Program-made: the position numbers and the translations under genes
Shown here: positions 47,840-58,133 of the stretch, one piece after another
How positions within the stretch are numbered: the first letter of the stretch is position 1
Layout: every line of letters begins with the position of its first letter
The notes under the pieces: model-generated
What the model was told of the DNA's origin: nothing
Database searches by the model: none
Seen by the model: the letters and a program-made list of their open reading frames with translations, nothing else
NCBI GenBank assembly: GCA_027943335.1
Contig: BSBK01006392.1
Span: 46,001-110,000, forward strand
Length of the DNA: 64,000 nucleotides
Reading direction: 5' to 3'
From: Chamaecyparis obtusa
Lineage: Eukaryota > Streptophyta > Pinopsida > Cupressales > Cupressaceae

Positions 47840-48360
47840 AAACCATAGAAGGTTGACCAAGTTTGACCAAGTTCAACCAAAAGTCAAACCTCATCAAACA
47901 GTTCCTAACTATTCTATAGGGTTCCCTAGACTACTAGCATCGACCTCCACACAAAATGAGATAGTTGACTAAAAGTCAACCATAGTTAACCAAAAGTCAA
48001 CAATGCTTTGAAGTATGTGCGACCAAGCTAAAAGGATACAAAATGCATCCAGGAATACTTGGGCATGTAAACTGAGACATTTGACCGAGAGTTGACCAAA
48101 GAGTCAATTGTGCCCAAACATGACCAACAAGGTTCTACAAGGGTTAAGAATATGACAGGGTAAGTTTACATGCACGCAAACTGAGGTGACGTCAAGGGTT
48201 GACTAAGTTGACCCAAAAGTCAACTATAAATTAAATTGTCTTGATACAAATATCTAATGTTTAGTAACATAATTGGAAAAGGTTGCACACGCAAACCGAG
48301 ACACTTGTCTGAGGTTTTGACTAGAGTTGACTGTAAGTCAATCGTGCACGAAAAATTGGC
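47840..48360. repeat. Cluster of GTTGAC/GTCAAC repeats
   Basis: Loose, imperfect repeats of GTTGACCAAAAGTCAAC and variants recur about every 80-100 bases (near 47850, 47960, 48080, 48200 and 48320). The TTGAC core equals the plant W-box bound by WRKY factors. Whether they regulate anything is inference. Confidence 0.5.
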
Positions 48361-48937
48361 CATCAAGTCTAAAGAGGTTATTAAGACCTTAGACGAGGCT
48401 CAAGGATGACAAAAGAAGAATTGATAACATTAAACGATGTTTATACAGAAAACTATAAATAAACCCTTAATAAATAATCCTATTCTATTCTGAGTACTAC
48501 TCTAAATAAATTAAAGTAACTACATTATTGAAGTGTTTATATTAGGTCAACTAATATAACATGATTTAATCAAATCTAAATTTAGGATTTAAACATATTT
48601 ATTTTGACTCCTATGTCAATTTTTAATCAATCTGATTTCAACTTAAGCAAAATCCATAATAGGATTTACCAATTTAATAAATGTTTAAACTTACAAAAGA
48701 ATGATGTTCAAATTTACATACTTAAATTTACTATTATAATTTATAAACTTATTAACATAAATAACCTACTAAACAACATAATAATAATCTCAAGAGAAAT
48801 GATTATGCATTTTAAATGGTTATACTAAATCTAATTTAATTTGTGCATACCCATACATTAAATTAAGTTAGTAATTTATATCATATATATAAAAAAAAAA
48901 AAAAAAACTTAACCTTTAAATGAAATAAAACAACTAA

Positions 48938-49041
48938 TTGGGGAACACCCCACAATGCAACGGTAAGTTGTGAGCCTCTGATTTGGGAGGTCTTGGGTTC
49001 GAGTCTTCTTGAGCCCCACCTATTACCCATAAAAAAAAGAA
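48938..49041 (+). mobile_element. tRNA-derived SINE
   Basis: The unit TTGGGGAACACCCC...CCCAT plus a short A tail is flanked by a perfect 16-base duplication, gaaataaaacaactaa, at 48922-48937 and 49042-49057. It has a clear RNA polymerase III B box, GGTTCGAGTCT, at 48996-49006 and a diverged A-box region near 48950-48975 (CAATGCAACGG). Length about 104 bases, with the tail AAAAAAAAGAA. This is a short plant SINE of tRNA origin. It has no coding capacity and would have moved using LINE enzymes. Confidence 0.85.
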
Positions 49042-49269
49042 GAAATAAAACAACTAACTAATAAAATTTATTCTTACAACTCCAATTTTAATCATATACT
49101 TATAATAAAAAATTTAAATAAACTAATTAATAATAATTATTAAATAAAAACTTTAATAAAATAATTTTAAACATTTATATAATTCCATAAAACAAATTTA
49201 ATTAATTCCTTTTGAACTTTTCATAGCATAAGGTAAACGAAATGAATTTTATTTTATCTAATTTTCATT

Positions 49270-49530
49270 TTATTATTTCCCACGCCCCCTGCACGCAGGG
49301 CTGAGCGCGAGCAGGCTGGAGAGGGGAGGGAACAAAGCTGCTACGATGGAGGAGGAGAGGAGGAGCGATGGTGGTGGTGCGACACGAGAACCGCTCCCGT
49401 CCATTGTTGTCAAGGTAGTGGTGACGCAAGTGTCGGTACCTCCCGCAGCCTTCAACCCGCGCACCACCGGAGGAGAGGCAGCACGCGGTGGGGATAGGGT
49501 TTTCAAGCCGCCCCCATTCGCTCCATTTAT
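49270..49530. other. GC-rich pocket in AT-rich sequence
   Basis: CpG-containing, GC-rich sequence stands out sharply from its surroundings. Both strands are open: plus ATG at 49346 (65 codons, GGA/GAG-rich) and minus about 49273-49506 (Pro/Ser/Ala-rich). Neither shows a domain. It may be a GC-rich LTR core or a captured host fragment; I do not call a gene. Confidence 0.55.
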
Positions 49531-49541
49531 TTATTTATTTT

Positions 49542-49655
49542 GAAAACGTAACTTTAGCACATAGCGCTTAATCCCATACCGGATTAAAAATCTTTTTTAA
49601 TTATAATATAGTTTTTTTTGTTTTTTTTTGTTTATACATAAAGAAACATGAATTA

Positions 49656-49706
<51 letters not shown>

Positions 49707-51100
49707 AGGATAAAAACTTAATTTACTAGTGAATTTAGTTTTTCTTGAATTCCCAAACAGGGAATATTACGAAACCTTTTTTTTTAAATCAGATAACATA
49801 TATGGGTTCTATAATTTGAGCCAAACACATATATGTAATAAAAAAATTATTTCGAGCATTTTTTTTTCTGCAATATTAAAAAAAAATTACTAAGTATGCA
49901 AATTAAAATAAATTTTTTCATTTTCCCTTGACAAACAAATTTATTTAATTTAGTCCATAACAACTATATGCACAGAATCTATTTAATGGGTTGATAATTT
50001 GGGCAATAAATAAAAGGAATTTTAAATGCATCATAATAAAATTAATAATGATGAAGCATAAACAAATTCTTTCCAAAAGGTACCACTTATTTATTCTTGC
50101 GATATTGTAAAGATTTTGTTGCAAACTTTTCTAAGATAAAAAAAAACTCAAACCCATAAAATATTAAATAGGAATTTCAACTTTCATTTTGCCAAATCTC
50201 ATAGTTTTCATAATCGTGTTTTCAATTGTATTACAAAAATTGGAAGAATTTTTTTTAATTACAAAGTAAAATAATGTTTCCATTTAAGCATATAACATGG
50301 GTATTACAAATTTGCAAACTCGCTCAATAATCTACCAGCCTCATGTTTCCAGTTATACCTAATAGAACGTGGTTGACCACGGAGGCTTAGCTCCCAACCT
50401 AGGTTTTTTCAAAGCCACCCCCAAGCTAGGGGATCCAAATTGGAATAGGTTAGAAATAGAACTCATACATGAAGGAAGTTGACAATGTGAACACACTTCA
50501 ACAAATTTTCCCAACATGGTTGAACAAGAGGAAGACCTCCAAGAGGCCTTCTTGAAATAGGGTAGAGGTGGGCTACCAGGTGGAGAAGCCAAAGTACAAA
50601 TACAAATTTCCCAAGACACACATGGACTTGCAATGACCATCTTCAATAAGATGTGGTCTAATCACCTTATGCCCCCTAGGTGCCCGTAGGCCATACTTGG
50701 CATCATAGGTATCAAGAAACCCCATGTTTATCACTCCACACATGGGAGAATCTACACAACCTGGGTCATCTTTCTACTACCCCCTTAAAGGTTCCTCCAC
50801 CCTCCCTAGGGTGAGTATCCTTGAAGAATCCCATCACAAAATGCAATTACAAATTAAAAAAAATAATAAAAACTTAAGTTTGAAAAACAAAAACCTTAAA
50901 AAACCTTAGACTCCATTAATGGAGCTCCAAGCTCAAACACAAGCATCAAAGAATAAAAATAATACAAGGGCCAACCTTACTCCAAGTAAGTTGAAAGTAT
51001 GAAAACTTGAAACTCCTTCCAAAGCTAGCCTTCTCCTAAGCTCCTTCCAAAATGAATGGTCTCCAAATCTAGAGAGTGGGTGAACAACTAAACCCTTCTC
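49542..51100. other. No gene seen (within the 4.5-kb element)
   Basis: AT-rich to about 50300, then mixed sequence with no domain on either strand. On the minus strand CTATATAGGG near 51110 looks like a TATA box and could be a promoter if the element is on the minus strand. Confidence 0.4.
49659..49702. repeat. (AT)22 microsatellite
   Basis: 44 bases of uninterrupted AT dinucleotide. Confidence 0.97.
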
Positions 51101-52168
51101 CAAGCTTTCCCTATATAGGCCAAACTCCTAAAATCTAGGAGCCAATCAAAAGAGAGAAGAAAAATTTATTCCCTTCTTGCCACTTGCCTTCCTTCCCCAT
51201 AAATGGAGTTGAGGGAAAATTTGAGAAGAAGAGAGAGGTCAACCAAAACCTCACAACTCTTCAAATCCTCTCAACTTTGAAATCTTGACTTTAGGGGAGT
51301 CATAAATGAGTTTTAAGGCTCTTAATGGGCTAAAAATGACCCCTAACCCTAAGGTACCAACCCGGGTAGCTAAAATTGACTAGTTAACCTATATGAGCCC
51401 AAATGACCCTCCTAAACTCCACTAAAAGTTTACACTCGGATTTCCAAGTCTTGGTTGACTTTCTAGAATCTTCCCAACCTAAGGTAAGTTGATTCTACCC
51501 TAAGGTTAAACCCTAGTCAAACCCTTGACCAAATCAAATATAATTTAATAACCATGCCAACACTAATGCCACAATTTGCCAAATTTGGCACATTAATAAA
51601 AAAAATAACATGGTTTAATCACATTTACATTTACTAATTAGATACACACATACAAACCACATTTATGAAATAAAGACTATACAATGAGGTCCAAGTTTCT
51701 TTATGCAAAGAGGACCTTGGAATGCATGGTATAAACATAGGTTCCAATACTAGATCCTTGCATTTAGATCAATGGTCAACTTATCCTTCACACTCATTTC
51801 ACACATCAGTAGGTCCAATTAACATGATATAAACATAATGCATCATCAACATTGCATAGTTTAAAACTATGTCTATAAATGAATCAACTAAGCATAACTT
51901 CAGTTTCCTAAACCATCTTTCCATCCCAATAGTTTTAAACATCATAAAACATCATATGTGACATAATCATAATTGAAACTGAATCAAACATATAGTATCT
52001 CAAGTGTACTCTGATTACATAATCAGGTACATAACATATAACATAGGATTCAATAGATCCTCAAATACACAAGTGTCCCAAATGGTCAAATATGTCTGTG
52101 AAATAAGTACTGAAAGCATGGAAAATAAAGTAGTATAAAATTGACTGTCAGGTAGGTTTCACAACAAG

Positions 52169-52228
52169 CTACCAAGTAGTTGAAAAAGTTCTAATATTTT
52201 TGGTTTATCTAGGATTTCCATAAACCCA
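52169..52228 (-). repeat. 5' LTR of Chromo-1, outer end
   Basis: CTACCAAGTAGTTG...TTTATCTAGGATTTCCATAA then ACCCA aligns with 16922-16982 (CCACCCAGTTG...ATAAACTCA). Together with 47040-47648 it makes a 669-base LTR. Confidence 0.8.
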
Positions 52229-52732
52229 AGATACTCTTATATCACTATCAACCCCACCTTATATGACTACAACTGTTAAGTTGCCTAGCTGATGGGTGGT
52301 TTTCTAGAGCCAAATCACAAATGGATAAGAACTAGTAATGAGAGATTCTTCAATCTAAACAAAAATAACTAGTAGTAGCTATTCTCATGAAAAAATGTTT
52401 ACATAGTAAAGACACTTTCATGTATTAAGATCAAGGATGAATATACAAAAATCTTAATGAATCAAGGCTTACAAGAAATTTCCAAGGATATAATTAAATT
52501 GAAAATTTATGTACTAACATAGAGGATGGTTGAGAAGAAATGACGAACACAACTTGAATAGTGTGAACCCACCAAGGGTGAGAATAAATCTTTAATGAAC
52601 CTTTACCCTACACACGAGGATTTGAAATAGGAGCAACAACTATCTAGTTTGGTGATAGATTAGGTTGAGTCATTTCTTGAACTAGTTGTTGAGGAGCTGA
52701 GACATTGGATTATTTTTGGGAAAATGAAAAAG
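52229..52732. other. Unassigned stretch right of Chromo-1
   Basis: No gene, LTR pair or repeat recognised. It should be the sequence into which Chromo-1 inserted, but it does not visibly match 15447-16309. Confidence 0.4.
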
Positions 52733-53338
52733 TGTGTTTTTTAGAGTGAATGCTGAATATCTCCTATGGGGGAGTATTCTAGAATTACTAGAGTGGTCAC
52801 ATGTTGCATTCATGACTATGTTTGTCATTGATGTCAACATGCTATTTATACTAAAGATTAGTAGATTAGAAGACGTAGTTTAAATTAGCACACATAGAGA
52901 ATTGAAGATGATGTTATGTAGAGATGAAGACATGTTCATTATAATGTCCTGATGACATGGTCAAGAGAACATTAAAAAATTGAAGTATTTGTGTTAGTTA
53001 TAAGTGATCTAGAGGAAACTATATTCTGACGGAGTTCCTGAGAAGCGATTTGTGATAATCGAATTATATCTCCTAACAAGGATAGAATTTGGACAAGTGG
53101 ATTTATATAGAGGTTGAAGACATGTTGTGAAGGTGACCTGAACAACTCACCATAGTCAGAGGTTTCATGTGTGAAGATGTTTAAAGTTTGTGAGATGACA
53201 GTTTTGTATATATTATATAATGTGTAATGGTTTATATTTTGTAATTAGTAAAGCCTAATTAGCTGACTCAATTATGAAATATTGAGTGCGGTATAAGGGG
53301 AGGATTGTTTTCCTTGATTGAATAGTGAGGATGTGAAA
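52733..53338 (+). repeat. Partial LTR of the copia-1/copia-4 family, opposite orientation
   Basis: The plus strand matches the start and middle of that family's LTR: TGCTGAATATCTCCTATGGG, then GCATTCATGACTATG, CATTGATGTCAACATG, GAAGACATGTTG, and AATATTGAGTGCGGTATAAG (TATA region). Its start is blurred (about 52733-52741). The 3' part is missing, cut at 53339 where another TGTCATGCCC sequence begins. Confidence 0.7.
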
Positions 53339-53339
53339 A

Positions 53340-53369
53340 TGTCATGCCCAAAAATAATCACGCAAAAAT

Positions 53370-53424
<55 letters not shown>

Positions 53425-53639
53425 AAACTAGTTGTTGGATGATAACGTTTAATGGTTCAAAGGATAAGTCAGCTATAGTTAAGCCATCCATAACCTAGGG
53501 ATTCCAAATCCACAAGTTAAAAAGAATCAATGCCTACAAAAGGGGTGCACTGGTTTACTAAGTCCATCATCATGCTGCTTAACTAAAGGGGTCAACATTT
53601 GGGCTAGTCTGAATCTTGCACTTACACGTGAGAGTAACA
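53340..53639. other. Fragment beginning TGTCATGCCCAAAA
   Basis: It shares its first 14 bases with the 4.5-kb element at 47649, then an AT microsatellite, then unmatched sequence up to copia-4. It is possibly a truncated relative of that element. No gene. Confidence 0.4.
53373..53422. repeat. (AT)25 microsatellite
   Basis: 50 bases of uninterrupted AT dinucleotide. Confidence 0.97.
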
Positions 53640-54852
53640 TGTTAGAAAGTAAAGATCCCCAAGATAACTGAGAGGGGGGACGGGGTGAATCAGTTATCTG
53701 ATAATTAAACTATTTATCAACTTCAATATCAACTTCAACATTTTTAAACCATATAATCAATGCAGTAACCAACCATAGAAAGATAATCATACACAATGAC
53801 ACAATAACACAAAATATGTTGACTAGGGAACCTCTTGATCAAAGAGTAAACCCTCGTGGGAATGATGCCCACAAAATGATGCACTAATATAAAAGTTCCT
53901 TGTGAAAGGATGGACCCTATTAGGAGTCCTATGAAATACATTCAGCACATATTAATCCTTGTTAGGAAATTTTGAGTCCCTATTAAAAGATTCTAACCCG
54001 GTTAAGAGTTATGGAAGATTGAAGGACCCACTACCCAAACAGCTTCAAGGCAAGATCTCTAAACTCACTGTCCAATAGATCTTAAGATTATTCAATAGAA
54101 TAATATGAAATATGTTACCTCCTTCACACTATGCCAAAACCACACTCTCTGCTACACAAGATCACAAATCTAGATCTCTGTACTTCGCAAGTCTTCCTCC
54201 ACAACTGAATTAGCTCTCTTCTTCACTTCATGCATAAATTCGCATCACAAATTTCACAATCTCATATCACAACTATTACAATATCATAATCCCATCAAAT
54301 AAAAAGTAAAAAATTCCTCCCTTTATACCACACTCAAATAATTACAAATGAGTCAGCATGCAAATACAAAATAATAATTTCAACACACTACACTAAAAAT
54401 TACATAAAGCTGTCGGCTTTCAAATGTAATAAATCTTCACTCATGTCACCTCAAAGTTTGTGCAGTGAACCACATCACTACCAATGTGTCACAAACATCT
54501 GTTTAACTATGTAGAATCAAATTTCATCCCAATTAGGAGATATCCTCTAATTACCAAAAACCGCTACTCAGGAACACTGCCAGAATATTGCTTCCACCAA
54601 AATGCTTATAAGTTTCATGAATGAATGAATTTCTTTTTGTGCTCTTAACCATAGGTTAATAACACACCAAAGAACATACCATCAACTGTGCACAATCCCA
54701 AGCAATATACCATGTGCACAAAACAAAACTATGCCTGTTACTCTGCTAAACTCCAGAATATCACTGTGTTGACATCAATGATAATCATAGTCATGAATGC
54801 AACAACCACTTCTATAGAATGATTGCAAATCATCAAGCATTCATTCCTAACA
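53640..54852 (-). repeat. 3' LTR of copia-4
   Basis: TGTTAGGAATGAATG...CTTTCTAACA on the minus strand, 1213 bases. It is homologous to the copia-1 LTRs at both ends. The ATTCACCCCGTCCCCCCTCT motif lies near its 3' end. Confidence 0.9.
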
Positions 54853-55226
54853 ATTTCCCCCATTGGTATTGATAGCAACATATATGAAAAACATCCAATA
54901 TTCCAAAAATCCAATCACTGCTGCTCAACTGCTCTGCTGCTCTTCATCAATCAAATCTTGCTTCGTTTTCCTATTCAATCTCTGCAACAAATGTAGTTCC
55001 TCAATGTTTTTCATGATTCTCTCCCCCATTGACATCAATGACACAAATTCCATCACTATGTCAAATAATAGCTCAATGTCAAAAGACACTATTCTGAAAA
55101 TACATTCACAAGAGTCCTCATGACTCAACTTAGATACACATACTCCCCCATAGAGGAAGTACCAACATCCAATCCAAAAGAAAGATAGGTGCATAAACCA
55201 CTGGATGGATGCAACCATCTACATCT
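54853..55226 (-). other. copia-4 polypurine tract and 3' untranslated internal region
   Basis: On the minus strand ACCAATGGGGGAAAT abuts the LTR; a second CAATGGGGGAGAG lies near 55020-55035 and TATGGGGGAGTATG near 55143. No coding signal. Confidence 0.75.
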
Positions 55227-56640
55227 TTACTCAAAAGTAGGTTGGGGCATAACCCCAAGCATACCTCTTAGATAATCAAATGTATCCTTCGGCAAGGGCT
55301 TAATAAATATGTCTGCTATCTGCTCCTTTGTGCTAATGTACTCCAATTTGACTTCTTTATCTGCAACTTTCTCTCTTACAACATGATACTTGATCTCTAT
55401 ATGCTTAGTCTTAGAATGTAATACATGATTCTTAAACATACTAAGTATACTGGTATTGTCACAATATATGACAATAGGCTCATCAAACTTAATTCCAATA
55501 TCCTTCAACATTTGCTTCATCCAAATTATCTGGTTACAATTATTTGCTACTGCTACATATTTTGCTTCTGCTGTACTCTATGAAATACAATTCTGCTTCT
55601 TTCTCAACCAAGAAACTAATCTTCCTCCAAGAAAAAAGGCTCCACCACTGGTGCCTTTCTTATCATCAACGCTGCCTCCCCAATCAGCATTAGTATATGC
55701 GCATAGGGTAAAATCATCAGAATTTTCATACCACAATCCATAGCCCATTGTTCCTCTAAAATATCTCAATATCCTCTTCACTGCCGCATAATGTGACTCT
55801 CTAGGTTCAGCTTGAAATCTTGCTACCATTCTAACTGAAAGTTGTATATCTAGTCTAGTGTGTGTCAAGTACTGTAATCCACCAATCATAAATCTATATT
55901 TCTTCTGCTCTACTACTGGTGTCTCATCTTTACTAGATAGTTTATGTCCTGTAACCATAGGTGTTCCAGCTAGTTTACAATTCTCCATACCAAACCTTTT
56001 CAACAAATAATTCAAGTACTTTGTCTGACTTACAAAGATACCATCTTTCTTTTGTGTTATCTGTAATTCCAAAAAGTATTTCATTTCTCCAATCATACTC
56101 ATTTCAAATTTTGTCTTCATTTCATCAACAAATTTGTCACTAGCTTCATCTTCTCCTCCAAAAATAATATCATCAACAAAAATAACTATAACTAACAATC
56201 CATTCTCAATTTCTTTTGTGTACAAGTTACTATCAGTTGTTCCTTTTGTAAATCTCAATTTCAACAAATACTTATCCAATCTAGCATTCCAAGTTCTAAG
56301 TGCTTGCTTTAGTCCATACAATACTTTCTTTAGTTTACATACCATATCTCCTTCTTGAGTCAAAGGAAAACTTTTAGGTTGCTCAATGTATACTTCTTCT
56401 AATTCACCATTCAAAAATGCTGACTTCACATCCATCTAATACACTTTGAATTTCTTAAATGCTGCATAAGCCAAAAACATTCTTACTACTTCAAGTCTTG
56501 CCACAGGGGCAAAGGTTTCTTCATAGTCAATTCCTTCTTGCTACGAGTATCTCTTACATACCAATCTTGCTTTGTTTCTTACTACTTCTCCTTGTTCATT
56601 CATCTTGTTTCTGAATACCCATTTAGTTCCAATCACATTC
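55227..56640 (-). pseudogene. pol: copia-4 reverse transcriptase and RNase H
   Basis: One frame runs from 56435 to 55227 with a single stop at 55578. It contains [40 protein letters not shown], the box [20 protein letters not shown] (both Asp kept) and [20 protein letters not shown]. Then come LDIQLSVRMVARFQAEPRES and RNase H from CAYTNADWGGSVDDKKGTSG (usual YTDADW; Asp is Asn) to EQIADIFIKPLPKDTFDYLR. The RT start (VFRNKMNEQGEVVRNKARL) lies upstream to about 56640 with two stops. It lacks one Glu of the usual ELEEEVY, as does copia-1. Confidence 0.9.
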
Positions 56641-56893
56641 TTGTCTTTAGGTCTAGGGACCAATTCCCATATCTTGTTCTTCTCAATTTGATCTAGTTCT
56701 TCTTTCATAGCTTTAATCTAATGTTCATCTTCACAAGCTTCATTAGTAGATTTAGGTTCAATTTGAGAAATCAAACATAAATGTACCTTCTTTCTAGTCA
56801 TAACTTCTGTGTCGAAACTTCCAATAACTTGCTCAATAGGATGATGTCTTGAAATATACCTGTTAGGTGTCATAGTCATAGATCTTTCTTCAA

Positions 56894-58090
56894 CTATAGA
56901 TTCTTCTCTATTTGCACTTCAACAATAATCTTTGTTCTCTTATTGTAACATCTATAAGCTGTGTGTTTCAAAGAATATCCAAGAAAAATTCCTTCATCAC
57001 TTCTAGGATCAAACTTTCCTATATCATCTCTTTTAATATAACATTTTCTTTGAAAAATTCTAAAATACTTAACTGAGGGTGCATGTCCAAACCACAATTC
57101 ATAAGGTGTCTTGTCTGTGTTTGCTCTGATTTGTACTTTGTTCATTGTATATATTTTTGTATTCACTGCTTCTCTCCAAAATATCTTTACCAAATTACTC
57201 TCAAACAACATAGCTCTTGCTGCTTCAGTCACTGATCTGTTTCTTCTTTCTGCAATACCATTTTGTTCAAGTGTTCTAGGGGCTGAAAATTATCTCTTAA
57301 TACCATTCTCTTCACAAAAGGTGTTAAACTCTTTAAAAGTAAATTATCCTCCTCTATCAGATCTCAAACATTTAATCCTCAATCCTGATTCATTCTCAAC
57401 TTTATTCTTAATCACCTTAAACTTATCAAATGCTTCAAATTTTTCTTTGAAAAATGCACTCCACATCATTTTTGTAAAATCATCAAGAAGAATCATAAAA
57501 TACCTTTCTCCATAGAATCCTCTAGTCCTAGTAGGCCCGCTCAAGTTTGTATGAACAATCTCCAACTTCTTTGTAGATGTGAACTTCTTGCTAGGAAATG
57601 AACTCCTTTTTTGCTTAGCCATCACACATTCCTTGCAAATTATGTTAGTAGGCTTCATAATCTTAGGTAGATCTCTTACTGCAAGTTTAGAACTCACTTT
57701 CACAATATTATCAAAGTTTACATGACAAAACCTTCTATGCCATAACCAACTGTCATCAATCTTAGTCATCAAGCATGTCATCTCAGTAGGGTTCAACTGA
57801 AATACATTACCTCTAGTTCTAGATCCTCTTCCAATCAAATTTCCATCTTTATCCTTAATCACACAAGTTTTCTCAGCAAACAAATCTTGATATCCCTTAT
57901 CAACTAACTGTCCAACACTCAATAGATTATCTTTCAATCCATCCACAAAGTAAACATCATCAATATTAGTCTTTCCATCAAGAGTAATAGATCCTATACC
58001 TTTAATCAAACAAGGTGCATTGTTACCAACTCTAACAACTCCTCCATCATGATTGTTAAACTTTATGAACTTTCTTTTATCACCAGTCAT
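56894..58090 (-). pseudogene. pol: copia-4 protease and integrase
   Basis: The open piece 58090-57344 begins just inside the protease (the active site WIIDSGCSHHMTGDKRKF lies at the junction with gag). It has GGVVRVGNNAPCLIKGIGSI, then the integrase zinc part WLWHRRFCHVNFDNIVKVSS ... CKECVMAKQKRSSF, all ligands kept. The core is VHTNLSGPTRTRGFYGERYF (first catalytic Asp changed to Asn) and LRSDRGG (second kept). After stops near 57342 and 57290 the text NGIAERRNRSVTEAARAML keeps the Glu. The tail TPYELWFGHAPSVKYFRIFQ and RSDEGIFLGYSLKHTAYRCY reaches 56894. Confidence 0.87.
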
Positions 58091-58133
58091 ATGATGTGAA
58101 CAACCACTGTCTATAATCCAATCAGCTTTCTTT

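Larger units (their letters stand above)
47649..52163. mobile_element. 4.5-kb noncoding TG...CA element inserted in the Chromo-1 LTR
   Basis: It starts TGTCATGCCCAAAAG and ends GGTTTCACA. The duplication acaag lies at 47644-47648 and 52164-52168, and the Chromo-1 LTR rejoins across it to full length. I find no gag, RT or integrase. The insertion could be a solo LTR of a long-LTR gypsy family or a large noncoding retrotransposon derivative. The phrase GGGTATTACA at 50300-50309 is a near inverse match to TGTCATGCCC and may mark an LTR end, giving a 2.66-kb LTR, but no second full LTR is visible. It contains W-box-like repeats, a SINE, a GC-rich pocket and an AT microsatellite. Confidence 0.65.
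16310..52228 (-). mobile_element. Chromo-1: Ty3/gypsy chromovirus split by three insertions
   Basis: Pieces of one minus-strand element are spread over 36 kb: 3' LTR 16310-16982; chromodomain, integrase and part of RNase H 17040-18874; RT, protease and gag 28942-31279; gag N-terminus 46694-47020; primer site 47023-47034; 5' LTR 47040-47648 plus 52169-52228. Three later insertions explain the gaps, each with target duplications: the LINE, copia-2 and the 4.5-kb element. Removing the last makes the 5' LTR 669 bases, against 673 for the 3' LTR. The five bases outside the LTRs (tcaga and agata) do not match. It is the oldest element of the nest and has many stops and lost catalytic residues. Confidence 0.85.

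Noticed and set aside
48604..48828. 74-codon plus-strand reading frame
   Set aside because: Asn/Ile/Lys-rich translation of very AT-rich DNA, no domain.
48940..49020. Possible functional tRNA gene
   Set aside because: B box is good but there is no cloverleaf, the A box is diverged, and an A tail plus a 16-base duplication show a SINE.
49346..49543. Possible host gene in the GC-rich pocket
   Set aside because: Only 65 codons, low complexity (Glu/Arg/Gly), equally open on the other strand; no homology recognised.
50359..50646. 95-codon minus-strand reading frame in the 4.5-kb element
   Set aside because: Starts at TTG rather than ATG, Ser/Pro/Cys-rich, no domain; likely chance.
54863..55123. 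Reading frames beside the copia-4 polypurine tract
   Set aside because: Located in the untranslated 3' internal region of a copia element, no domain on either strand.
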